The notes under the pieces were generated by a model. That model had not been told where the DNA came from. It searched no databases and was given only the letters and a program-made list of their open reading frames with translations. A stretch of DNA of 64,000 nt. It comes from Wurfbainia villosa (Eukaryota > Streptophyta > Magnoliopsida > Zingiberales > Zingiberaceae). The position numbers and the translations under genes are program-made. The stretch is taken from NCBI GenBank assembly GCA_025175895.1, contig CM045990.1, positions 42,838,658-42,902,657 on the forward strand, in the 5' to 3' direction. Of the stretch, positions 12,165-21,005 are shown in pieces; the first letter of the stretch is position 1; every line of letters begins with the position of its first letter.

Positions 12165-12353
12165 TAGATCCGATGGTGGAAAATGGAACTCTAGATCCGA
12201 CGGTGGAGATTAAATCTCTAGATCCGATGGTAGAGATTAAATCTCTAGATCCGATGGTGGAGATTAAATCTCTAGATCCAATGGTTGAGATTAAATCCCT
12301 AGATCCGACGGTTGAGATTAAATCTCTAGATCCGACGGTGGAGATTGAAAGGA
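12165..12353. repeat. 27-bp minisatellite in B LTR, seven units
   Basis: Seven units begin TAGATCC(G/A)A(C/T)GGT and average 27 bp. Because 27 is a multiple of three, both strands give open frames with a repeating LDPMVEIKS-type peptide; these are not genes. The array ends 17 bp before the TATA box. Confidence 0.93.
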
Positions 12354-12369
12354 GGCTTAAGCCTAGCTC

Positions 12370-12377
12370 TATAAAAG
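12370..12377 (+). promoter_or_regulatory. TATA box of B LTR promoter
   Basis: TATAAAAG sits between the minisatellite and the GC-rich leader, the expected place for the U3/R promoter of a copia LTR. The equivalent sites are TATATAAATA in C and TATAAATA in D. Confidence 0.7.
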
Positions 12378-13172
12378 GGGGCCAAGGCTTGGGTGGCAAG
12401 AACAATTGAGAGAGGCTAGGGTTTGTTTCTAAAGCCTTGGGCGACAACTAGGTTTTGGTTAGGGTTTGTTGGTCGGCAACTAGGAGGTGGCTAGGGTTTG
12501 CTTCTCATCTTGGGCGGCGACAACCTAGGGTTGGCTTCTCCTTTTGGCCGACGACAACAAGATCCATCATCAAGACTTGGCCGACGCCTCTCCCTCTCCT
12601 TTGGTCGGCGGCAACCTTTCTTCAAGGTTTGCCAGCAATCCTATTCCTCTCCTTGGCCGGCGGGAAGGATCAAGCTTGGAGCTTGGTGGTCGGTTCTAGA
12701 TAGAAGAAGAGTTTCATTTTATTCTTCTCTTTGTTCGGAGCGAGCAAGGAAGGGAAGAGCGTGTTCTAGGAGGCTTCGACTTTTGGAAGATCGTCGCCCA
12801 CACGATGTCCAAAAGGAGGAAGGACATACAATAGAAGATCAAGAGGTATAATTCTTGTTTATGAATCTTTTCTTATTCTATACATGTTGTATATTTTGTG
12901 TGAGGCTAAATTTACTTGGACCTCGAATATGAACACAAAAACCGGCGATCCGTACATCGTCTATTCCACGGCTATTCGAAGAATAGAGGTAGGTTGCTTG
13001 AACAACAAGTTTGTTCAAGTGACCACTCTAATCGGATAGCACGACGATGGAACGGTAGCTTGGGTAATCCCTAATTGTCATGGATTAATTTTTTTTTAAT
13101 CTGGGGATGATGAAGGGATCGCCATGAACAAGCGACCGAGTTAGAGTGGGAAGTGAAGTTCCCCTACCTTCA

Positions 13173-14440
13173 CGGATGTCGTTAAGTAATAAAGATTATC
13201 GATCACACAAGGACTGGGATTTGAATATCAATATATTCTGTAGTTGTAATTGTTCGGACGTAACTCTAAGAGGTTTCGATTAGTGAGGGCTGTCGGTGGA
13301 CTTTACTCTATACGGTGTCACACGGAGGAGGAAGGGAGTGTGCCGAGGTCTTCAAAGGTGATTCTAGGACTTCGGTTTTGCTTGTGTATCACAAAACAAT
13401 ACTGTCAATTGGTGTTGTCTAGACATTTATCTATGGTTTTGTGGAAGGGACATCATACACTCTCCCGATGAGCTGCCGCATCTACCGGGAGCTATCTCTG
13501 CCTAAAAGGATGGGATAGACGGTACGAGGATGCCAAATCAATCCCTACGATGAACCGTTTCTGATTCAACCGCACCCTTCTACCCACAGTTATAGGAGAT
13601 CATGTTTACCCCTAGGTTCCTTGTATAAAATCCCCTAAATCTTAAATACGAGGGCTATCACACCTCGTATCGCCTAAGCACAGCAGATAGAAAACAAAAC
13701 ACGCATATATATAGTAAAAACAACTACTAATTGTAAAATCAAACTCAAAGGCAGAATTTAACATGAACCAACATTGTAATGTGCACACAAGCTACTCCCT
13801 AATCCTAGAATCGAAAGTACTACTCCATGTATATGAAGGAAGAATCACAAAGCATGTTTATGTTCGAATACATAAGGAATAAAATGCAGGAACAAAAGAT
13901 TACAATGCTTTCGTGGTCTTCTATCCGACGTTGAAGTGCAAGGCGTGGACCTCCGGCGGCGTTCCTCCTCCCCGTTGTGAGTTTCCGAAGCTTTTTAGGG
14001 CTTCGACGTGCCATCCTAGCTGTCGTGCCTCCCCCTTAGAGTTTGGGTGCAGCCATCCTTATATATACATCATCTCAGACCGCTGTAAAATCCGGAAAAA
14101 CCCTAGTCGTGCAAATCTGGCGGGCCGCCACACGACCATGTGGAAACACACGGCCAGGCCGTGTGCGGCCCTGGGGTGGCTGATCTTGCATATTGGACAC
14201 GGCCGTGTGTAGCCACACGCTCTGGCAGTGTCCCATTTTGTATCTTGTTGCAAAATGTCCTTTTGCTCCGAAAGTGCACCTTTTTCTCCCAAAATGCTAT
14301 CCTGCATACAAAAGTACAAAGAGCACCTCCGAATCAGAAAATAGGAAATGCATGCAAAATAGAGTGACATTTGCATGAAACTAACATAAAAATGTAATGA
14401 GATATGAGCGAAAACTACTCCTAAAACCCTATATGTTTTG
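13173..14440. other. Gene-free, repeat-like DNA, unassigned
   Basis: No open frame here resembles a known protein. The right part (13900-14300) is GC-rich with strong palindromes: CACACGGCC(A)GGCCGTGTG at 14147-14165 and ACACGGCCGTGT at 14197-14208. Such words occur in many plant LTRs. A TATATA run near 14060 could be a minus-strand TATA box. The stretch may be an LTR of a gypsy-like element, but no second copy, primer site or polypurine tract is in the window. Confidence 0.4.
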
Positions 14441-15358
14441 TTCACATCATGAACCCACCAATGCTTTTGTCAATCCAACATATGTGTGAATTACTAAGTC
14501 CTGTAGGACTTCAACACACATATCAAATCACATAAACATCCTAACTTAAACCTTTTCCACACACATCAAAACCTTAAACCATACTTGGGTTGATTGCCCT
14601 AACATTGTACATAAGCTTTCCTCATGATTCATCCATAGTATAAGATGAGTTTGAGTTCATCTTGATGCAAAACCTATGCACCTTGAACTTAACTCATTTC
14701 TTAGCATCTCACATGTGTCTAGGGTGTTTGAAAACATACACATGTCAATTTGATGTGAGATGTGAGATGTGAGTTTTATTCATCCTAATCTAAGGTCTCA
14801 TGTATTTTTCTAAGGCAACACTATTTGATTCCCATATGCATGAGGCTTCAAATCATGCCATTGTCCTTAACTCAATTTTAATTAACTTAAATGAATAATC
14901 ATGATGTCATGCATGTGATTCTAATTTAAGCATAACATGACATTAAACTAAATCCTAAGCATTAATCATGACATTTTATATGATAGAAATAAATATCATG
15001 TCATGACATGTTATATGACAATCAAGGCATGACAAATAAGATATAAGGCATAAGAATACCTAAATTTTAATATTAGTTGACATTTATTAGGATTATTTAT
15101 ATTTTTCCATATTATCACTCTTCTCCCAATTGTGTCAAAAACCCAAAATGGCACACTATGACCTCTAAACCTAAATTGTGCCAATTTAATCAATTTTCCA
15201 TAGTTCTCAAAATATATTGGCACATCCTAAAATCTTTTAGGATTAAAATTCGTACTTATTTCCAAGTATCCCATTACCTTGGAAATGACCTAAAGTGTCA
15301 TCTTTGCTATGGTTGAGTTAACTACCCATCCAATCAAGGTTGACACAACCTAACTCAT
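14441..15358 (-). other. Element H region downstream of gag, non-coding
   Basis: AT-rich, stops in all frames, and rich in ATGACAT words. It includes the inverted repeat CATCTCAC (14705-14712) and GTGAGATG (14755-14762), then two more overlapping GAGATGTGAG words. Position relative to gag matches the gag-protease spacer of element A, but no protease follows. Confidence 0.55.
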
Positions 15359-17028
15359 TTAGCGTGAATCGATCACGCTCTTAGGAACCCAATACCTATT
15401 TGAGATCCTTGGATTTACTAGGTATTCCTAAGGGATAACCTCCTTAGATACCCTCCTAATGACCCTCCTAGTCTTGGTAGCCTTTGTCATTGTGGTCTTG
15501 CCTAGGTTAACTCTAGGGGTGACTCCCCTTGTAACCTTCTTAGTGGCCTCCCTAGGTTTCCTTGAAATCTTAGCCACTAGGCACATACCATGGTCACCCT
15601 TAGGGATGACTTCCCTAGTAACCTTGGTTTTTCTAGACTTAGTACTAGTTCCATAATCGAATGGAACATTGTAATAGGTAGGCTTATCTACCTTGGACCT
15701 AGGCTTATGACTCAAGCCTTTCTTGCCCATATATGAGCCTTGCCTCATAGACCCTAGGCTTTGACCATTTGCCCCCTTAATTGAATTTGTCATTCTTACA
15801 AGGGTCTTCTCCAATTTCTCAAGCCTTGATCTTAAGGCTTAATTTTCTTGCTCTAATTTCTCAAATTTTGTAGACCCATTATTTCTTTGAGTATTTTTAC
15901 CTTTCCTAAGCATATGTCTATGGTTCTTGGGATTAATGCCTAGATGCTCCTCTACCTTCCTAATAGTTTCCCTATGTAGGATTTTTCTGGGGTTATTAGT
16001 CCCAAATTTCTCCTTATTTTCATAATTACAACTCTTAGCACCTAAACAATAAAATTTATTATTTCTAGCATGCCTTTCATGAAGAATAGCAAGATTACAC
16101 CTAGCATGCTTATTTTGATTATGAAAACTAGTAGGTGCATAAATAAATTTTACCTTAGGGTTTGCCTTAGAGGCTCCCCCTACATGTGATGCTCCTTCTT
16201 GAGTCTTCTTCCCCCCCCCCCCCCCCAGGGCATTGCCTCCTATAATGCCCCCTTTGATTGCACTTGAAGAACACTACGTGCTCCTTGCTCTTATATGTTG
16301 GGGGCATCGACATCTTTGACCTTTAGTGCCGGTTAAGGCTTCTTGACTCTTTTGGGGCACTTACTCTTGTAATGCCCGACTTCTCTACACTCAAAGTAAA
16401 TTATATGATTTTTATTTTTAACTAAATTGATTTAGTTACCTTGGTCAATGATGACCAAAATTGGTTCTACATCTCTCCCAGGGGTTGAAACTACTTCTTG
16501 ATTTTGCTCCAGCTCCGGTGATCTAATATCCTCCCCCTCAATCCTAGAGGTGAAGGCTTCCTCCAATTCTTCCTCTTCTACTGATCTGAATGTTGACTCC
16601 TTCTCAGCTTTCGAATCCTCACTTTCTTGTGAGGATGAGCTTGCTTCTTCGACCTTTTCCTCTAATTGAGCTGATGATGGTTCTTCATGTAATTTTGTTA
16701 ATTTGCTCCAAAACTCTTTTGCACCCTTATATTCACCTAATCTGCACAAAACATCATTAGGGATTAAATCACCTAAGAATTTTATTACCTTCTTATTTCT
16801 CTCAAAATTTTGGAGTTGTTTCTTGGCCCATTTCTTCATTTTGAGGAATCCTCCCTTCGAACTTCTTGGATATATGAATCCTTCCATCAAGGCAGACCAA
16901 TCTTCGAAGTACTTCATCATTATGAATTATTCAATCCTTGTCTTCCATTGATTGAAGCATTCTTATCCATAGAAGGTGTATAGAATTTGGGTGTTGATGT
17001 CCCATCCTAATTTTTCTTCAAACTCCAT
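15359..17028 (-). pseudogene. Element H gag remnant with two altered zinc knuckles
   Basis: The likely ATG is at 17028-17026, reading MEFEEKLGWDINTQILYTFYG. Stops near 16966 and 16927 flank CFNQWKTRIE. A 162-codon frame (16920-16432) follows, with FEDWSALMEGF and FWSKLTKLHEEPSS, then an acidic tail. Downstream are two knuckle-like motifs: FECREVGHYKSKC (about 16357-16398), preceded by Tyr where the first Cys is expected nearby, and FKCNQRGHYRRQC (near 16240), each lacking the first Cys of CCHC. A run of 16 C lies at 16211-16226. Further on are basic Lys/Arg-rich frames (15814-15428) and YWVPK before the stop at 15359. Several stops and frameshifts; non-functional. Confidence 0.75.
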
Positions 17029-17951
17029 CTTCTTCCTGTTGGAATGTATACTGAAAGCCTAGCTCTTTTTGTATGAACATTTTATTTTGAAATAAGAATC
17101 GCATGATCATTATTTTCATTTTATATATTCATTATATATGTGTGAATATTGTCTAATATTTTACATTGTAGATAACATGGTGCTTGGTGTGGCACAGAAG
17201 ATCATGTTATCAGTACCTTGTAAAATATAAGTAAAGGCTCACAACCAAGATGGTTTTGGATAAACCATTGGCATGGTTGTAGTGTAGCTTGGTATTGTTT
17301 TATCTTGAACATAGAGTTACACTAGTACACTTAGGTGTATTGAGTAGGACTGACATAGAGGTGATTCAATTTATACTGACTATATAATTGAATCGGACCT
17401 CGGATATTATGTTGTACATGCTCTTAATCCGGATATAATAACGGGCACATGTACTTAGTATTTATTTCTTTGATTTACCAGTGGGTGAGATTTAGATGGA
17501 TTAAATCAATATGCCCGGTAAGTTGGGAAATAATATTATTTACATGGTGTGCCATTGATTATAGGAGGAAACCGTGTCCTATATATTAGGTTGATGATGT
17601 CCCCTTGAGGAGCTCATAAGGTTCATCATGTAAACCCAGCTGGTTGACTTAGTCAACATGATGATAAGGTTGAGTGGTACTACTCGAGGAATTAGATGTT
17701 AATTAATTGATGGTCAGTAAATCAATTAATTGACGGACATTCGATATCTTAAACATGGGGAGATTAATGTACAAATAATATATGGAGCCCATATTGATTT
17801 ATGGGGGTTGGTGAGGTAGTTCAATGATGATCCTCTAGTGGAATGGAACATCATTGATGGATCAAGTTTGTGTGGTTCCGATCCATCGGGTGGCCAAGAC
17901 CCAACTCCTCTTTATGGTCCCTATCGTAGCCTAATATAATCCTTGTGAAAT

Positions 17952-18290
17952 CTAGATCCAAGAATGTAAAACAAAACCTAGAACCAACGGTTGGGATTAA
18001 ATCCCTAGATCCGGTGGTTGGATGAAACCCTAGAACCAACGGTTGGGATTAAATCCCTAGATCCGATGGTTAGGATAAAATCCTAGAATCGACGGTTGGG
18101 ATTAGATCCTTAGATCCGACGGTTGGGATAAAACCCTAAATCCGAAGGTTGGGATGAAACCTTAGATCCGACGGTTGGGATGAAATCCTAGATCCGATGG
18201 TTGGGATTAAACCCTAGATCCGACAGTTGGGATAAAACCCTAGATCCAACGGTGGAGATTAAATCCCTAGATCCGACGGTGGAGATTAAA
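17952..18290. repeat. 25-27 bp minisatellite in C 5' LTR, about 13 units
   Basis: Units start TAGATCCGACGGTTGGGAT or close variants and are 25 to 27 bp long. The array ends 18 bp before the TATA box. It is homologous to the seven-unit array of B (12165-12353) and repeated in the C 3' LTR (24976-25313). Confidence 0.93.
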
Positions 18291-18307
18291 GGAGGCTTAA
18301 GCCTAAT

Positions 18308-18317
18308 TATATAAATA
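18308..18317 (+). promoter_or_regulatory. TATA box of C 5' LTR promoter
   Basis: TATATAAATA directly downstream of the minisatellite. The copy in the 3' LTR is at 25331-25340. Likely start of element transcription shortly downstream; not shown directly. Confidence 0.7.
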
Positions 18318-18426
18318 GAGGCTTAGGTTGGGCGGCAAGTTAAGATTGAACGAATTAGGGTTTGGCTTTTGGAGGTGGGCGGCTAGGGTTTGGAGAAAAG
18401 TGGGCGGCAACTTCTTCTTCCTTCTA

Positions 18427-18660
18427 GTTGTTGCCGGCGCCCAACTTGCACCATCAATACTTGGCCGGTGCCCAACCTTAAGGTCTTTCCCTTCTTCCTT
18501 GGCCGGCGGTTCTCCTCCCATTGGTGGCCGGTTCTCTTCCTCCTCCCTATTCTCCAAAGTGGCCGGCGGCAACTCTTCTTGAAGTTGGCCGGCGCATCAT
18601 CCATTGCTCCTTGGCCGGCGGTTGCACCAAATTCCCTAATTTGGTGGCCGGTTCTAGATA
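18427..18660. repeat. GGCCGG-rich leader in C LTR
   Basis: About eight occurrences of the word GGCCGG or GCCGGCG in 230 bases, spaced by C/T-rich DNA. The element is otherwise AT-rich. Each core is a self-complementary hexamer or close to it. Repeated in the 3' LTR (about 25450-25680). Confidence 0.75.
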
Positions 18661-19139
18661 GGAAAGGTATTTGCCAGTTCTTCTCTTTGTTCGCAGCGGA
18701 CAAGGTAGAGAAGAAAGCGATCTAGAAGGCTTCTACTCGTGGAGGAACTTCGTCCACACGTCGTCCACGAGAAGGATAGGACATACGGTAGAAGATCGTG
18801 AGGTATAAAGTTATTTTAACTTTATGTACAGATCTGAGCATGTTCTTATTTGTTTTGATTATGCATGTGTGTGTATGAATATATATTGTATAATCATGGA
18901 CCCCGAAGACAAACACAAAAATCGGCGATCCATCCGTCGTCTCTTCCGCGGCTAACCAACTAGAAGAGTTGTGTTGCTTGAACAACTAGTTTGTTCAAGC
19001 GACCACTCAAGTTGTTAGCACGACGACGAAATGGTGTTGTTAAGGAAGCTCATCCCATCCGGATAAATCCTTTCATTAGTGAAAATTTTAATCCGGGGAC
19101 ATGGGAGCCAATGAGCCTCCGAAGCATCCACCCAACAAT

Positions 19140-19152
19140 TGGTATCAGAGCC
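19140..19152 (+). other. Element C primer binding site
   Basis: TGGTATCAGAGCC begins two bases after the LTR end. It is a perfect match to the complement of initiator Met-tRNA 3' ends used by plant copia elements. Confidence 0.92.
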
Positions 19153-20196
19153 ATCGGTTTCCGATTTTGTGTGTTTAGGATTCGGTTAATTTTTTATGCA
19201 TTTTTCATATATTATATGTGCCGGATAATAGTAGGATATGCATAGTTTAACTCTTTGGTTGCAAGCATAAGATCCGACTATTATGGCTATGTGTGTGTAT
19301 GTGAATGGATGTGTGTAAAAATTTATTATTTGAATCCTCGGGGTTGACGAGGCTAGATTAGTATTTAATTTTTGTAATTAAATATGGCATTGTTTAGCCG
19401 ATCATTTTAGTTTACTTTCGATCTAGATTATTTGTACACTCTTTTGTGGAGTATAGGATCGATGGATGTAAATAAAATGATTTATCTCGGCTCGGAACTC
19501 TTTGGTGACTTGCGCACGGGAAAAGATGGAGCGGACAAGGTGGCGACACGACGGGATGCATATTGGAGGACAATGCCATAATAGTTGGAAAAATTCTGTT
19601 TTTTCCATATTTATTGCTTATTTGTTTTATATGCATGTTGTGTATGTTTAAAATTCCTCGATTGCAATTTACTAAGTGGGAGAGGGATATTTTAATTAAT
19701 TCCCGCGGCCTCCATTACAATTTGACATGTGATGCAAACAAACTTGTGTGTTGGCTCTGAGTGCCTTCCTCCCTGCGGACGAGTTTGTTTGCGGATCACT
19801 AGGTCAAATAATGGTTATAGGAAATTATCTAGGAGCATGTGTACTTCCACAGCGGTAAGGCACATAATCCGAAATAATTTCCTCAGTATCGTGTAATGGT
19901 GCACACTTAGATACAAATAAAGGTATCCTCCCCATCGGAGTCACTGCTTTTATTTGTAGGGCCAAAGAGGAACCAACTATTAATTTTATTTGTCAAAAAG
20001 TAAGGTTGACAAGATAATAAAATTAATGGGTAAAACCTCCTCTTACAAATGTAGAATTCGTATCGTCCACCTTTGCGTGGCATGCGACATTCTCGGTGAT
20101 TTGAGGTGTTGGTTGATTTCGGGATTTTATTGTTTTGAGGAATCAATAATATTTGAAATCTAATATTTTGATCATTGTGATTTTTAGGATTTTCAA
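19153..20196 (+). other. Element C untranslated leader
   Basis: About 1 kb, without a gene, homologous over its length to 28195-29228 of element D. Conserved blocks include a CCTCGGGGTTGACGAGGCTA palindrome-like word near 19337 and a stretch ending ACAAATGTAGAATTCGTA. A possible splice acceptor, TTTTTAG (20181-20187), lies ten bases before the gag ATG. Confidence 0.75.
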
Positions 20197-21000
20197 ATGG
20201 TTTTCAACCCACTTGCTGTGATTTTAAAAGAAAACAAACTTACTGGTCCAAACTACATTGATTGAAAAAGAAACCTGGATATTGTCTTAACTACGGAAGA
20301 GTACAAATTTATACTCTTCGAGGTGCATCCTCTCTAAGCCCTCGGATGACTCACGATGAAAAGGAGATAGAACGTTATAAGAAATGGGTTAAGGCAGATG
20401 AGATGGCGCGGTGTTACATTTTGGCATCTATGTCAAATGTGCTGCAACATCAGCATCAGGCCATAGCCACTGCTTATGACATGATGTTCAATCTCAAGGA
20501 ACTTTTCGGACATCAGAGTAGGGCGGCTAGGCAGGAGGCTATGAGAAACTTGATGACGACCTCCATGATTGAGGGAACACCCGTTAGGGATCATGTTCTC
20601 AAGATGATGGCTCATCTTAATGAGATGGAAGTCCTAGGAGCTGAGATCGATGGGGAAACCTAGGTCGATATCATTCTCCAGTCTCTGCCTAGGAGTTTTG
20701 AGCAGTTCCGCCTAAACTACAACATGAACAAAAGGTTGTATTCGTTGGCGGAGCTTCTGACAGAACTCCAGGCGGCAGAGGGACTTTTTCGTCAGAGTGC
20801 TCAAGCCATGGTCGCTCAGAAGGTTTCTTCCTCTAAACCGAAAGGTAAGAAGAAGAAGAAGCAAGGCGGAGCGAAGAAGGTGGCAACAGGACCTCAGGCA
20901 GGAGTGAAGAAGCCGAAAGGCAAGTGCTTCACTTGCAGATCGACATTGGAAGGCGGGATCCTCGCCAAAGAACAAAGGTATATCTTCTTGTTTAGTTGTT
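20197..21000 (+). pseudogene. Element C gag remnant
   Basis: Starts at the ATG 20197, reading MVFNPLAVILKENKLTGPNY. A TGA at 20263-20265 replaces the Trp found in element D. The shell-forming UBN2-type region is visible from 20370 (WVKADEMARCYILASMSN, RDHVLKMMAHLNEMEV) to a TAG at 20661. A Lys-rich tail follows (KGKKKKKQGGAKK). The zinc knuckle starts as KGKCFTC but is then frameshifted. Relative to D there are several indels and at least two stops. Confidence 0.85.
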
Positions 21001-21005
21001 GAAAC

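Larger units (their letters stand above)
1..13172 (+). mobile_element. Element B: Ty1/copia retrotransposon, 5' part outside window, split by element A
   Basis: The window opens inside the integrase gene of a plus-strand copia element. Integrase, reverse transcriptase and RNase H remnants are followed by a polypurine tract (2336-2346) and the 3' LTR, which starts TGTTGGGATG at 2347. The LTR is interrupted at 2632 by element A and resumes at 11545. It ends near 13172 (CCTTCA), judged by alignment to the LTR ends of element D. The 5' LTR, gag and protease lie before the window, so the target duplication cannot be tested; the right flank is CGGAT. Protein and LTR sequences place B in the same group as C and D. 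Clade assignment (TAR- or Tork-like) is tentative. Confidence 0.9.
11545..13172 (+). repeat. Element B 3' LTR, second segment
   Basis: Continuation of the B LTR after the A insertion, homologous along its length to the C and D LTRs. It carries a 27-bp minisatellite, a TATA box, a leader rich in GGCCG(A/G)CG-like words, a candidate splice donor (GAG/GTATAA near 12845), and a hairpin with arms GCTTGAACAA (12996-13005) and TTGTTCAAG (13011-13019). The end at CCTTCA is set by alignment to D. Confidence 0.85.
17037..19137 (+). repeat. Element C 5' LTR
   Basis: 2101 bp. In order: U3, a 13-unit minisatellite (17952-18290), TATATAAATA (18308-18317), a GC-rich leader with repeated GGCCGG (18427-18660), a candidate splice donor GAG/GTATAA at 18802/18803, and a hairpin with arms at 18976-18985 and 18991-19000. 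It ends at the primer site. Open frames on both strands in 18303-18725 come from the GC-rich repeats and recur in the 3' LTR. Confidence 0.95.

Noticed and set aside
12133..12447. Open frames on both strands with a repeating nine-residue peptide
   Set aside because: They arise from a 27-bp minisatellite (a multiple of three) in an LTR and have no conserved flanking domain.
13820..14445. Frames of 60 to 128 codons in the unassigned block
   Set aside because: Overlapping on both strands with no recognisable motif; not supported as genes.
15011..15316. Overlapping frames of 70 and 79 codons in the H post-gag region
   Set aside because: AT-rich, in opposite strands, no similarity to gag or pol; treated as chance frames.
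17952..18290. Regular short repeats resembling a CRISPR array
   Set aside because: Units are contiguous without spacers and lie in an LTR of a plant element.
18303..18725. Four overlapping Arg/Gly-rich frames, repeated at 25326-25748
   Set aside because: Product of GC-rich repeats in the C LTR; present on both strands and in both LTRs.
19138..19152. tRNA-like sequence at the LTR edge
   Set aside because: Only the short tRNA-complementary primer site is present; there is no tRNA gene structure.
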